A stretch of DNA of 64,000 nucleotides from Chitinophaga rupis. Its GTDB lineage: Bacteria; Bacteroidota; Bacteroidia; Chitinophagales; Chitinophagaceae. Under the pieces are notes generated by a model, which worked only from the letters and a program-made list of their open reading frames with translations, was not told where the DNA came from and did not search any database. A program made the position numbers and the translations under genes. Of this stretch, positions 1 through 7,966 are shown piece after piece. Where the stretch lies: assembly GCF_900109685.1 (NCBI RefSeq), contig NZ_FOBB01000005.1, positions 1-64,000 of the forward strand, written 5' to 3'. How positions within the stretch are numbered: position 1 is the first letter of the stretch; the number at the start of each line of letters is the position of its first letter.

Positions 1-303
1 GACAATGAAGTAGCCATCAGTATGACAGAGAAAGGAGATCCTTATGAAAATGCAATAGCAGAGCGGATGAATGGCATTCTGAAATCAGAGTTTGACCTGG
101 CAAGACAGTTTAACAACTACGAAGAAGCAGCCAGCGCTGTTACAGCAGCTATCCGGATTTACAACCAGCAACGGCCTCATGCCAGCTGTAATTATCTGAC
201 GCCGGAGCAGGCCGCTACTCAGAAGGGAACCCTACTATCCCGATGGAAAACAAGAAAAAAACGAACTGTAAACCAAAATCAGGATTACAGCAAGCTATTG
301 TAA
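1..303 (+). CDS. IS3-family transposase OrfB, C-terminal fragment (cut by window edge)
   Basis: This is the end of an integrase-type (rve) DDE transposase. The reading frame is open from base 1. The motif GDPYENAIAE, typical of the end of the IS3 catalytic core, holds the likely third catalytic acidic residue (Glu21 counted from base 1). The following YNQQRPH segment is the usual C-terminal signature. About 100 residues are visible out of the roughly 280 expected; the rest lies upstream. Nothing in the visible part shows inactivation. The nearest downstream gene is the GH92 mannosidase, about 270 bases away. Confidence 0.85.
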   Translation, partial: DNEVAISMTEKGDPYENAIAERMNGILKSEFDLARQFNNYEEAASAVTAAIRIYNQQRPHASCNYLTPEQAATQKGTLLSRWKTRKKRTVNQNQDYSKLL

Positions 304-355
304 ACTTCAAACAGGATTATTTAACCAACGTGTAAACCTATTCCAGGACAAGACA
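1..355 (+). mobile_element. Right end of an IS3-family insertion sequence
   Basis: The window opens inside an insertion sequence. The transposase tail ends at 303. A stretch at 331-355 starts with TG and ends with CA, as IS3-type inverted repeats do, so the element probably ends near 355. Just there, 349-355 and 359-365 form a short inverted repeat (CAAGACA / TGTCTTG). The left end lies outside the window, so the boundary and target duplication cannot be confirmed. Confidence 0.6.
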
Positions 356-472
356 GATTGTCTTGCCATTATCTTTACCATAAACTATAGATAAGCCCTG
401 GATAACTCACCTCTTATAAGGGGAAGCTTATAGAAGGCTTACAGGAGGAGTAGGGGACTTATCTCTTTATTG

Positions 473-482
473 CAACCGGTTG
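473..482. promoter_or_regulatory. Palindrome resembling a LacI-family operator
   Basis: A perfect 10-bp palindrome, CAACCGGTTG, flanked by TTG and TTT, lies 90 bp before the GH92 start codon. LacI/GalR-type regulators often bind palindromes with a central CG and AA/TT arms. No LacI-type gene is in the window, so the assignment is inference. Confidence 0.3.
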
Positions 483-571
483 TTTCTACTGGAACAGGAG
501 GGAGCCGCATCCTCAGATCAGCTAACAAACCCCGATATTTTTTATAACTTACCGCCCTTCAATTAAAAGCA

Positions 572-3500
572 GTGAATGTGAGCTTACCAGCCGGCAATCG
601 TTATTTATTAGCTATTTTATTCCTACTAGTGATAAACGGCAGCTATGCCCAAACAAAAGACCCAATAGCTTATGTAGATCCCTTTATTGGTACCGCCAAA
701 AGCAGCGTGCTTACCAAATGGGGGAGCGAAGGAGGCACCTATCCCGGCGCCGCAGCACCCTGGGGTAATATGCAGCTAACGCCGGAAACCCGTGTTAGCG
801 GGGCAAGAGGGTATGATTACAGTGATACTTCCATTTACTACTTCAGCTGCCTGCGCCACCACAGCGGCTTTCCCGGTGGCTCCGCAGGCCAGCTATTCAT
901 AATGCCGGTAAATAGTAACGACAGCTTTCAGCTGGGTACTTATCACCGCCGCTTTTCACATGCAGGGGAAAAAGCATCGCCGGGGTATTACCGGGTGCTG
1001 TTCCCGGATAATAACACCCTGGTAGAGGCTACGGCCACCACCCGCACAGGCCTGTTCCGTTTTACATTTGCGCCGGGCGTAATACCGCAGCTGTTCATTG
1101 GCGATGGCCGGCACTTTAATACTGTTACCCGTTTTGACCTGGCCTATACCCATAAAAAGGCCGTGGAAGGTGGTACCCTGTTTACGTTTGCAGCGGCAGC
1201 CGCCGGCCCTACTACGTTAATACTAAAGCTAAGCACCTCTACCGTAGGGCAGGAAAGTGCCGCGCGTAACATTGCCGTGGAGCTGGATAGCGCCTTTGAC
1301 CGCATCCACGCACGTACCCATGCCGCCTGGGCCAAAGCCTTATCAGTAGTAGAGGTAAAGGATAGTGATGAAGCGCATAAAACTGTTTTTTATACCGCCT
1401 TATACCACGCCCTGTTAATGCCCTGGATCATTTCCGATACAGATGGCGGCTACCGGGGCGCTGATGGAAATATTTACCCGGTAAGCGGTGCCGCACAATA
1501 CGGCGGTTTCTCCCCCTGGGATACCTTCCGTTCCCTGCACCCGCTGTTATGCCTGTTGTTTCCCTCCGTACAAAGGGATATGGTACTATCCATGCTGGAT
1601 GTGTACCAGCAAACCGGCCACCTGCCGGTAGAGTCCATGACCGGCAACCATGCAGTACCCATTATTACTGATACTTACCTGAAAGGCATACCGGGCATTG
1701 ACAGTAAGCTGGCTTACAAGGCCCTGCAAAAAAGCCATGCTGATACGCCTTTCCTGCAGCCCGACCTGGCAGTGTACCAGCAGCAGGGTTACATTCCCTA
1801 TACCTTGCCGGAATCTGTAACCCGCACCGTGGAGTATGCCTATGATGATTGGGCGCTGGCGCAGTTTGCAGAAAAGGTGATGCACCGTAGCGGGGATGCC
1901 GCCGCATACCTGCAAAGAAGCTATGCCTACCAGAATCTTTTTCATGCAGGGGAAATGTTTATGCTGCCGCGTGCCGGGGATGATTATAAGCTGCAGCCCG
2001 GTACCACCGGGTATAAGGAAGGGGATGCATGGATCTACTCTTATTTTGTGCCGCAGCACCCGCAGGACTTAATAAACCTGATGGGGGGCCGGCAGCTGTT
2101 CACCCAGCGGCTGGATGCTGCGCTTACAAACGGGCAGATCATTTTTGATAATGAAACCGTATTCCATGTGCCCTGGCTGTTCAATGAGGCCGGCGCAGCG
2201 CCGTATACGCAAAAATGGATCCACGATATTTTATACCACCGCTTTGCGCCCACTCCTGGCGGGCTGCCGGGCAATGATGACCTGGGCAGCACCTCCAGCT
2301 GGTATGTGTTCAGCGCCCTGGGCCTTTACTCCACTTGCCCGGGTAAACCGGAGTACAGCATAGGCGCGCCCTTATTCCAATCTGTAAAGCTGCATCTGGA
2401 GAACGGTAAAACGTTCACCATTAAACGCAGCACAGCGCCGGGCGCTTACATCCGTTCTGTAAGCCTGAATAAGCAGCCGTATGGCCACATCCATTTGCCG
2501 CATGCACAGGTGATAGCAGGCGGAGAAATGGTGTTTAATACAGCAACAGCGCCGGTGCAGCAATGGCCGTTGCAGGATAGCTTAACGGGTGAGCAGCCGG
2601 ATCTGCAGCTGAAGGAATATCACCTTTCTGCAAATAAGGTAATACCGCATGAACTTTTTTACCTGCATTTTACCCTGGGCAATAACGGCAGCATAGGTAC
2701 CAAACAGGTACAGGTGCTGGTGAACGGGCAGGCATATGCGTATAAGAATTGTTTGGTGAATAAAGGAGCCAGCGTAACAGATAGTATACCGCTGCGTTTA
2801 TACAAGACCGGTACAGCCAGTATAACCCTAAAAGGCTTGCCTGCAAAGGCAGTAACCGTTATAAAGCCACAAACGCCTTACCCGGCCTTGCCGGAAGTGC
2901 AGCAGCTGGCCATACAGGCCCTGGTGCAAAAAGGCGATACGCAGCGCCTTACTTTTACTGTGCAGAATATTGGCGGCGAGGCCCGCAGCTTTCAGCTGCC
3001 CATCCGCTTACAGGATAGTGTGATCAATACCCTGAAGCTTACCCTGCAACCGGGCCAGCAAAAGAACATTACGCAGCAGTTTATTGCAAAGCAGGCCGGC
3101 TGGCAGCAGCTACAGGCAGGAGATGTAAAAGAAAAGTTCAGGGTACATACCACACCCCTGGAAACCCTGCTGCTGGACCTGCAGTTTCAAAAAACAGACA
3201 GCCTGGTTACGGATCATTCAGGCTTTAATAACCACGGGCGTATTATTTCCACACAAGCCGCCACAGACACTGCAGGGCTTTTATTGGGCAAACAGTGTTA
3301 TGTAGAAGTGCCCAATGCGCGCAGCCTGGATGTAATGGGTAATACCATTACCATGATGGCCTGGGTATACCCGGTAGCGTCAGGAGATAACGGGCTTACA
3401 GATGTTTTCACCAAAGGGGATGCCCATGTGCTGCAGGTAGCCGGTAATAAAGACCTTACCTTTTTTGCCGGCGGCTGGGGCCGGGGCGATGTGAGCGCAC

Positions 3501-3787
3501 CTTTGCCGGAGAACTGGTTGGGGCGCTGGCACCATATAGCAGGGGTCTGCGATGGTACCAGCTTACGCATTTACATAGATGGTGTGTTAAAAGCCACTAC
3601 CCAACTGGATGCTCCTGTGAACCTGTCCATTACCAACAAATGGACGCTGGGCCGTAATGAAGAATTTCCCAACGCCCGCATTTTTAACGGGTATATGGAT
3701 CATGTAAAAGTATTTGCCGCAGCGCTTACCACACCGGAAATTATCAAGGTAATGGAAACGGCGCCCCGGCTTAGGGGCATGCAGTAA
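572..3787 (+). CDS. GH92 family alpha-mannosidase with C-terminal lectin-like domain
   Basis: This is a secreted glycoside hydrolase of family 92, calcium-dependent exo-alpha-mannosidases acting on N-glycans or yeast mannan. A signal peptide (about residues 1-26, ending SYA) is followed by the family signature DPFIGT. Other family blocks are SPWDTFRSLHPL, a NE pair at 538-539 where the general acid is expected, and GNDDLG at 567-572 followed by SSWYVFSALGLY, which carries the base region. The catalytic part ends near 690. A CARDB-like segment (about 700-880) and a LamG/concanavalin-like domain (about 885-1065) follow, so the protein is longer than the usual 750 residues. The start is GTG; no upstream ATG gives a better signal peptide. 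It stands alone after an IS end. Confidence 0.88.
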   Translation: MNVSLPAGNRYLLAILFLLVINGSYAQTKDPIAYVDPFIGTAKSSVLTKWGSEGGTYPGAAAPWGNMQLTPETRVSGARGYDYSDTSIYYFSCLRHHSGFPGGSAGQLFIMPVNSNDSFQLGTYHRRFSHAGEKASPGYYRVLFPDNNTLVEATATTRTGLFRFTFAPGVIPQLFIGDGRHFNTVTRFDLAYTHKKAVEGGTLFTFAAAAAGPTTLILKLSTSTVGQESAARNIAVELDSAFDRIHARTHAAWAKALSVVEVKDSDEAHKTVFYTALYHALLMPWIISDTDGGYRGADGNIYPVSGAAQYGGFSPWDTFRSLHPLLCLLFPSVQRDMVLSMLDVYQQTGHLPVESMTGNHAVPIITDTYLKGIPGIDSKLAYKALQKSHADTPFLQPDLAVYQQQGYIPYTLPESVTRTVEYAYDDWALAQFAEKVMHRSGDAAAYLQRSYAYQNLFHAGEMFMLPRAGDDYKLQPGTTGYKEGDAWIYSYFVPQHPQDLINLMGGRQLFTQRLDAALTNGQIIFDNETVFHVPWLFNEAGAAPYTQKWIHDILYHRFAPTPGGLPGNDDLGSTSSWYVFSALGLYSTCPGKPEYSIGAPLFQSVKLHLENGKTFTIKRSTAPGAYIRSVSLNKQPYGHIHLPHAQVIAGGEMVFNTATAPVQQWPLQDSLTGEQPDLQLKEYHLSANKVIPHELFYLHFTLGNNGSIGTKQVQVLVNGQAYAYKNCLVNKGASVTDSIPLRLYKTGTASITLKGLPAKAVTVIKPQTPYPALPEVQQLAIQALVQKGDTQRLTFTVQNIGGEARSFQLPIRLQDSVINTLKLTLQPGQQKNITQQFIAKQAGWQQLQAGDVKEKFRVHTTPLETLLLDLQFQKTDSLVTDHSGFNNHGRIISTQAATDTAGLLLGKQCYVEVPNARSLDVMGNTITMMAWVYPVASGDNGLTDVFTKGDAHVLQVAGNKDLTFFAGGWGRGDVSAPLPENWLGRWHHIAGVCDGTSLRIYIDGVLKATTQLDAPVNLSITNKWTLGRNEEFPNARIFNGYMDHVKVFAAALTTPEIIKVMETAPRLRGMQ

Positions 3788-3820
3788 AATAGTCTAATTT
3801 TACATCCCTTAATAAATACC

Positions 3821-4312
3821 ATGCATATGTCAACTGTAGCCGTACGTCCTATACAACCGGAAGATAATTTAAAGCTGGCCACCATTGTACGCAATGCACT
3901 GGCCGAACATAAGCTCAATAAACCAGGTACGGTGTTTACAGACCCTACTACGGATAACCTGTATAAGCTTTTTGATATTCCGCGTGCAGCCTACAACGTT
4001 GCCCTGCTGGATGGGGAAATAGTTGGCGGTGCAGGCATACACCCGCTGGATGGGGGCGAGCCGCAGGTGTGCGAGCTGCAGAAAATGTACCTGGCGCCGG
4101 CCGCACGCGGCAAAGGCATTGCCCGCAACCTGATTGAGCAATGCCTTGAGTTTGCCCGCAACAACGGCTATACGCATTGTTACCTGGAAACCATGCCGGA
4201 GCTGGCGCAGGCCCGCCGCCTGTATGAGCACTTTGGCTTTTATTACCTGGATGGCCCTATGGGCAATACCGGCCATTACGCCTGCGATAACTGGATGTTA
4301 AAGGAGCTTTGA
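3821..4312 (+). CDS. GNAT family N-acetyltransferase
   Basis: A 163-residue acetyltransferase of the GNAT fold, predicted to transfer an acetyl group from acetyl-CoA to an amine. The acetyl-CoA pyrophosphate loop is visible as ARGKGIARNL around residues 95-104, preceded by the beta-4 strand ELQKMYLAP and followed by the C-terminal NNGYTHCYLET and YEHFGF blocks. The substrate is not evident. The ATG at 3821 is 33 bp past the mannosidase stop; an ATG two codons later is an alternative. Its 3' end overlaps the converging gene on the other strand by 37 bp. Confidence 0.88.
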   Translation: MHMSTVAVRPIQPEDNLKLATIVRNALAEHKLNKPGTVFTDPTTDNLYKLFDIPRAAYNVALLDGEIVGGAGIHPLDGGEPQVCELQKMYLAPAARGKGIARNLIEQCLEFARNNGYTHCYLETMPELAQARRLYEHFGFYYLDGPMGNTGHYACDNWMLKEL

Positions 4313-4686
4313 CGTACATAATACCAGCCCAATACCAGGCCAAGTATAATAGCCGTTAAATGAGGGTATATCCTGGCCGTTTCATAGCCCGGGTGAGATG
4401 CAACCACCCAAAGATCCACAGAGGGCACTAATGAGCCTATAAGCAGCATTACACCCAATGCGCGGTACTGCTTCAGGAGCAGCAGCACAATAAACATCGA
4501 TCCCGAAACAAGATCGCGGCCCCCCTTAATGTAATGGAAAGAGAAATCGCCATTGGTTTGGGTATTAATGCCAAAGGCTGTTTCTGCCAGCTGCGGCATG
4601 GCAAAAAAGCGGAGGCCGATAAAAACAAGCAGTGCGCCGCTTAAGAAGGTAAGCCACCACATGGTAGCACTGGTAATTCTTTTCAT
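4276..4686 (-). CDS. Small four-helix membrane protein (DUF4267-like)
   Basis: A 136-residue integral membrane protein of unknown function. Hydrophobic segments lie near residues 10-26, 55-70, 75-92 and 108-126. The layout and the FHYIKGGRDLVSG block resemble the DUF4267 family. I chose the ATG at 4686 because translation from the earlier ATG at 4746 would add a polar stretch without family resemblance. It lies 73 bp downstream of a Crp/Fnr regulator on the same strand, so the two probably form one unit and the regulator may control it. Its last 37 bp run antisense to the end of the GNAT gene. Confidence 0.7.
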   Translation of the reverse strand: MKRITSATMWWLTFLSGALLVFIGLRFFAMPQLAETAFGINTQTNGDFSFHYIKGGRDLVSGSMFIVLLLLKQYRALGVMLLIGSLVPSVDLWVVASHPGYETARIYPHLTAIILGLVLGWYYVRQSSFNIQLSQA

Positions 4687-4759
4687 AGTACTTGTGTTTT
4701 TGATCACAGTACAAAGTTCTATTCCGGCCTTCCCAATTCCGTTCACCTGGGTTAATAAA

Positions 4760-5332
4760 TCAGGATTGTGCCAGCCGTTTGCGGATGCGGCTGAGCGAGG
4801 GTGGTTTTACGCCTACATAAGAAGAAATATAATACTGCGGTATGCGCTGCTGAATATCGGGATACAGCTGTAAGAACTGCCGGTAGCGCACTTCCGGCGG
4901 CTCGCTGTACAGGGAGGCCAGCTGTTTTTTGGCGCGTACAAAAATGCTTTCCACTATCAGCCGCCCAAACCGGTCGCCGGCAGGCACCTGTTTGTAAAAG
5001 GTTTGCAGGTCATCAAAAGAGATCGCCAGCAGGGAAGTATCTTCCAGCACCTGTATGCTTTCATCGGAAACAGATTGATCTAAAAAGCTCGCATAGTTGC
5101 AAATAAATTCACCTTCTTTTCCAAATTCATATGTAAGCTCCTGACCGTCTTTGTTCAGGAAATATCTCACCAATCCCTGCTGAATAAAACCTACCTGTTT
5201 GCAGGTATAGCCTTCCTGTACAAAGTACTCGCCTTTGCTAAGCTGTTTTACTTTGAACAGCTGGCGGATCAGTGCTGCATCCGCTTCTGTGAGCGGGATA
5301 AAATGCCGGATGGTATTCAGAAGTGCTTCCAT
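4760..5332 (-). CDS. Crp/Fnr family transcriptional regulator
   Basis: A 190-residue regulator. Residues about 15-125 form a cyclic-nucleotide-binding-like beta barrel (KGEYFVQEG and GLVRYFLNKDG blocks), and a short C-terminal helix-turn-helix includes YISSYVGVKPPSLSRIRK (about 168-185). It lacks the cysteine cluster of Fnr and the conserved cAMP-binding Arg-Ser pair is not obvious, so the ligand is unknown. Such proteins are very common in Bacteroidota and often control one adjacent gene. The membrane protein directly downstream is the likely target. Confidence 0.85.
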   Translation of the reverse strand: MEALLNTIRHFIPLTEADAALIRQLFKVKQLSKGEYFVQEGYTCKQVGFIQQGLVRYFLNKDGQELTYEFGKEGEFICNYASFLDQSVSDESIQVLEDTSLLAISFDDLQTFYKQVPAGDRFGRLIVESIFVRAKKQLASLYSEPPEVRYRQFLQLYPDIQQRIPQYYISSYVGVKPPSLSRIRKRLAQS

Positions 5333-5554
5333 GATGCTTACAAAATACAGGTAATAAATAATCCTGGCAAATGCGTTTTGCTAAAACATAACTGTTGTGA
5401 TAAACAGTGATTTTTATAATAAATAAACTTTCACTTTAAGATAACTTTAACGGTTGGCCCTGTTAAACTTCAGGCATATGCAATGATCTAAAGAGGGAAG
5501 CGTTTAAAAGAAAAGAAGAACATGCTGATATCCGCTTCATTAAATTCTTTTACA

Positions 5555-6301
5555 ATGAAACAGAGATCATATATACTGGGAGCGCTGCTGTTACTGGCAG
5601 CTACATTAACAGCAGGAGGCGCCTACGCACAGCGTGGGCATGTGCGTGTAGGCGTGGGAGCACATTTTTATGGCGGTGGCGGACGCATAGCATTTGGCGG
5701 CGGAGGATATTACGCACCGCGTTATTACAGGCCGGTACGGGTATACCATCCCTACGTGGGCGCTTATTATCCCTACTACCGTTATCCGGTAGGTTTTAGA
5801 TTAGGGGTATTGCCTTATGGGTTTATGACCTTTGGAACGCCCTGGGGGCCTTACTTTTACTTTGATGGTACTTTTTACCGGCATCCTGATAACAACGATA
5901 CGCAGTATGAAGTAGCAGAGCCGCCCGTTGGTGCAGATGTGCCCTCATTACCTGCTGGCGCTAAACAGGTAACAATTGATGGGAATACTTATTACGAATA
6001 CAATGGTACCATTTACCAGGAAGTGATCAAACATAACGAGCGCCGTTATGCAATAGTAGGTAAGAACGGGCAGCTGAATATGGGCGGTGATGATAGTGAT
6101 AATAACAGTAATAACGCAGCGCCTGATAACCAGGCCACACAGCCGGATGATGTAGTTTCACAGCTTCCGGATGGCAGCCATAAGGTAGAGATAAACGGCC
6201 AGCAGCTATACGTTTCACCGGATGGAATGTATTATCAACAGGTACAGCTGGATAGTAATATGACAGGGTATAAAGTAGTCGGGAAACAAACAGCAGATTA
6301 A
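5555..6301 (+). CDS. Secreted glycine/tyrosine-rich protein (DUF6515-like)
   Basis: A secreted protein of about 248 residues with unknown function. A clear signal peptide ends at AYAQ. Next comes a Gly/Tyr-rich region with GGGG and repeated PYY/RYYRP motifs, then two similar modules (VTIDGNTYYEYNGTIYQEV and VEINGQQLYVSPDGMYYQQV) separated by an Asp/Asn-rich linker. This layout matches the DUF6515 family of Bacteroidota, which I place at the cell surface or periplasm by inference only. I prefer the ATG at 5555, which starts a classical signal peptide; an in-frame ATG at 5522 would add 11 residues. A terminator follows. Confidence 0.75.
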   Translation: MKQRSYILGALLLLAATLTAGGAYAQRGHVRVGVGAHFYGGGGRIAFGGGGYYAPRYYRPVRVYHPYVGAYYPYYRYPVGFRLGVLPYGFMTFGTPWGPYFYFDGTFYRHPDNNDTQYEVAEPPVGADVPSLPAGAKQVTIDGNTYYEYNGTIYQEVIKHNERRYAIVGKNGQLNMGGDDSDNNSNNAAPDNQATQPDDVVSQLPDGSHKVEINGQQLYVSPDGMYYQQVQLDSNMTGYKVVGKQTAD

Positions 6302-6325
6302 CGTATAGGCGTTACTGCAGCTGGA

Positions 6326-6364
6326 AAGCACTTTCTCATCATGAGGGAGTGCTTTTCGTTTTTT
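6326..6364 (+). terminator. Rho-independent terminator
   Basis: AAGCACT pairs with AGTGCTT (6326-6332 with 6348-6354), with an inner CTCAT/ATGAG stem, then TTTTCGTTTTTT. It lies 25 bp past the stop of the secreted Gly/Tyr-rich gene and should end its transcript. Confidence 0.75.
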
Positions 6365-7055
6365 ACAGGAAAATTTTTCAAAAAACTTATCCACTTAATG
6401 CTCACAATTGCGCTGTGGCATTTGTGCTGTCTTTCAATGCATACAAGTGGTATATACGAAAACTGTCCCCCAGGAATGGGGGACAGGGTTAGATAACTAT
6501 CCTATGAAAACTTGCTTTCGCAAGCTAATCCTGTTAGTTTTGAGTTATAGAGAGTATGTTTAAATATTATTAATATGCCAGCTTTTGCCGGCATTGCATT
6601 CGCATAGCACACCAGGGGCTAGCCGGTGGTATTTTTATACTGCATTGAATACTACGCTACTTAGCTTTTTTTGGTCGTGTACAAAAATGCAAAAGAGTGG
6701 CCAACCATTTTAATGATTTTTAGCGTGTAGCCGAAAATTGAGTGCATACTCCCAATATTGGGAACTAGTACCCAAATTGGTGTAAAGCCGTTCTGTAAGC
6801 GTATAGTGGCGCCCGTTATTTGTGAACACGATTGGGTAATCAAGGGTATACAATACACCTCAAAAATTTGTAATCCATTGAATAACAAAAACTTAAAGCT
6901 ATATTGGCGCTCTTTATCCCGTGCCTGTTAGTTAAACTATGGTGATAACAAAATCGAATTGCCAACACAAAATGAAAATGTTGCCCGTGTAGTCAGTTAG
7001 CTTTTTAGGCTGCCTGGAATCTTACCAATGCTAACTGCTTCAAACATATTGTCTG
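6365..7055. other. Gene-free stretch with a strong GC hairpin
   Basis: No convincing gene is visible here. The stretch holds a perfect 8-bp GC-rich hairpin at 6464-6485 (TGTCCCCC, 6-base loop, GGGGGACA) without a T-run, so it is not a standard terminator. A minus-strand frame at 6661-6888 has no recognisable domain. The last part presumably contains the promoter of the LuxR regulator. An undetected small RNA is possible. Confidence 0.4.
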
Positions 7056-7721
7056 ATGACTGACAGTTCCCGTAAAATACTGCTTGTGGACGGGAGCCAT
7101 ATATTCATTAAGCAAGTCAGTCAATTGCTGATCCCGCATTACGAGATAATCACCGCGTTATCGTCCGAAGAGGGGTTAGGCATTGCATTGGAGCAATTAC
7201 CCGATTTGATCATTTGTGGCATGGAGCTGCGGGATGGCAGCGGTCACCACTTTTTAATGGCCCTGCGGGATGATCCCCGGCTGGCCCATTTGCCGTTCAT
7301 ACTGGTCAGCAATAAGGATACTAAAGAGGATATGCGCATGGCTATGAACCTGGGGGCTGATGATTACCTGGTACAGCCGTTTAAACGGCAGGACCTGCTT
7401 TCCAGCATCCGCTCCCGTATTTCCCGCTTCTCTATTTTTAATAATATGCGCCGGGCCGTTGAAACCAACCCCGAAACCCCCATGGCCATTCCCCTGGTAC
7501 CGGCCGATGTTCAGGATAAGCTCAGTAAAACGGAAGCCAGGGTTATTCGCCTCATTGCAGAAGGCAAAAACACCAAGGAAATAGCCCAGGACCTGTACGT
7601 GAGCGTAAAAACCGTTGAAAATCACAAGTATAACATTGCCCAGAAGCTGGGGCTTACCGGCCGCAACTCCCTCACAGAATACGTTATCAAGAATATTATA
7701 CAGCCCTATAAAAGCTCCTGA
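7056..7721 (+). CDS. LuxR-type response regulator with a degenerate receiver domain
   Basis: A 221-residue two-domain regulator. Residues 6-122 have a CheY-like receiver fold, and about 154-214 a LuxR/FixJ helix-turn-helix (LSKTEARVIRLIAEGKNTKE, SVKTVENH). Three receiver residues are changed. The phosphoacceptor Asp is Gly55 (LIICGMEL), one acidic-pocket Asp is Gly13 (LLVDGSH), and the conserved Lys is Gln107 (YLVQPF). Ser85 and Asp12 remain. Phosphorylation by a histidine kinase is therefore unlikely, and the protein may act constitutively or respond to another cue. No kinase gene is adjacent. The Calx-beta adhesin gene begins 245 bp downstream on the same strand and is a plausible target. 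Confidence 0.88.
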   Translation: MTDSSRKILLVDGSHIFIKQVSQLLIPHYEIITALSSEEGLGIALEQLPDLIICGMELRDGSGHHFLMALRDDPRLAHLPFILVSNKDTKEDMRMAMNLGADDYLVQPFKRQDLLSSIRSRISRFSIFNNMRRAVETNPETPMAIPLVPADVQDKLSKTEARVIRLIAEGKNTKEIAQDLYVSVKTVENHKYNIAQKLGLTGRNSLTEYVIKNIIQPYKSS

Positions 7722-7966
7722 TCCAACTCATTGATCTGCCAACACTTTGGGTTTCTATTCACAACAGGTGTTAATAACTTACCACATTAACGACAAATAA
7801 TATTATTTTATTTAATAAATATTCATAATTTTATATATTATAATACGAATAATTAATATTTGGTTTGAGATAAACAGGGGGTGCTTTTAATGACTACAAA
7901 GTGTTACGGCAATTGTTGTGAACCGCAGCAGTTGCTTTGTCGTAAACGCTTGTTATGCTGTAACTT

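Noticed and set aside
6661..6888. A 75-codon minus-strand frame in the 6.3-7.0 kb gap
   Set aside because: No homologous pattern or start signal could be seen.
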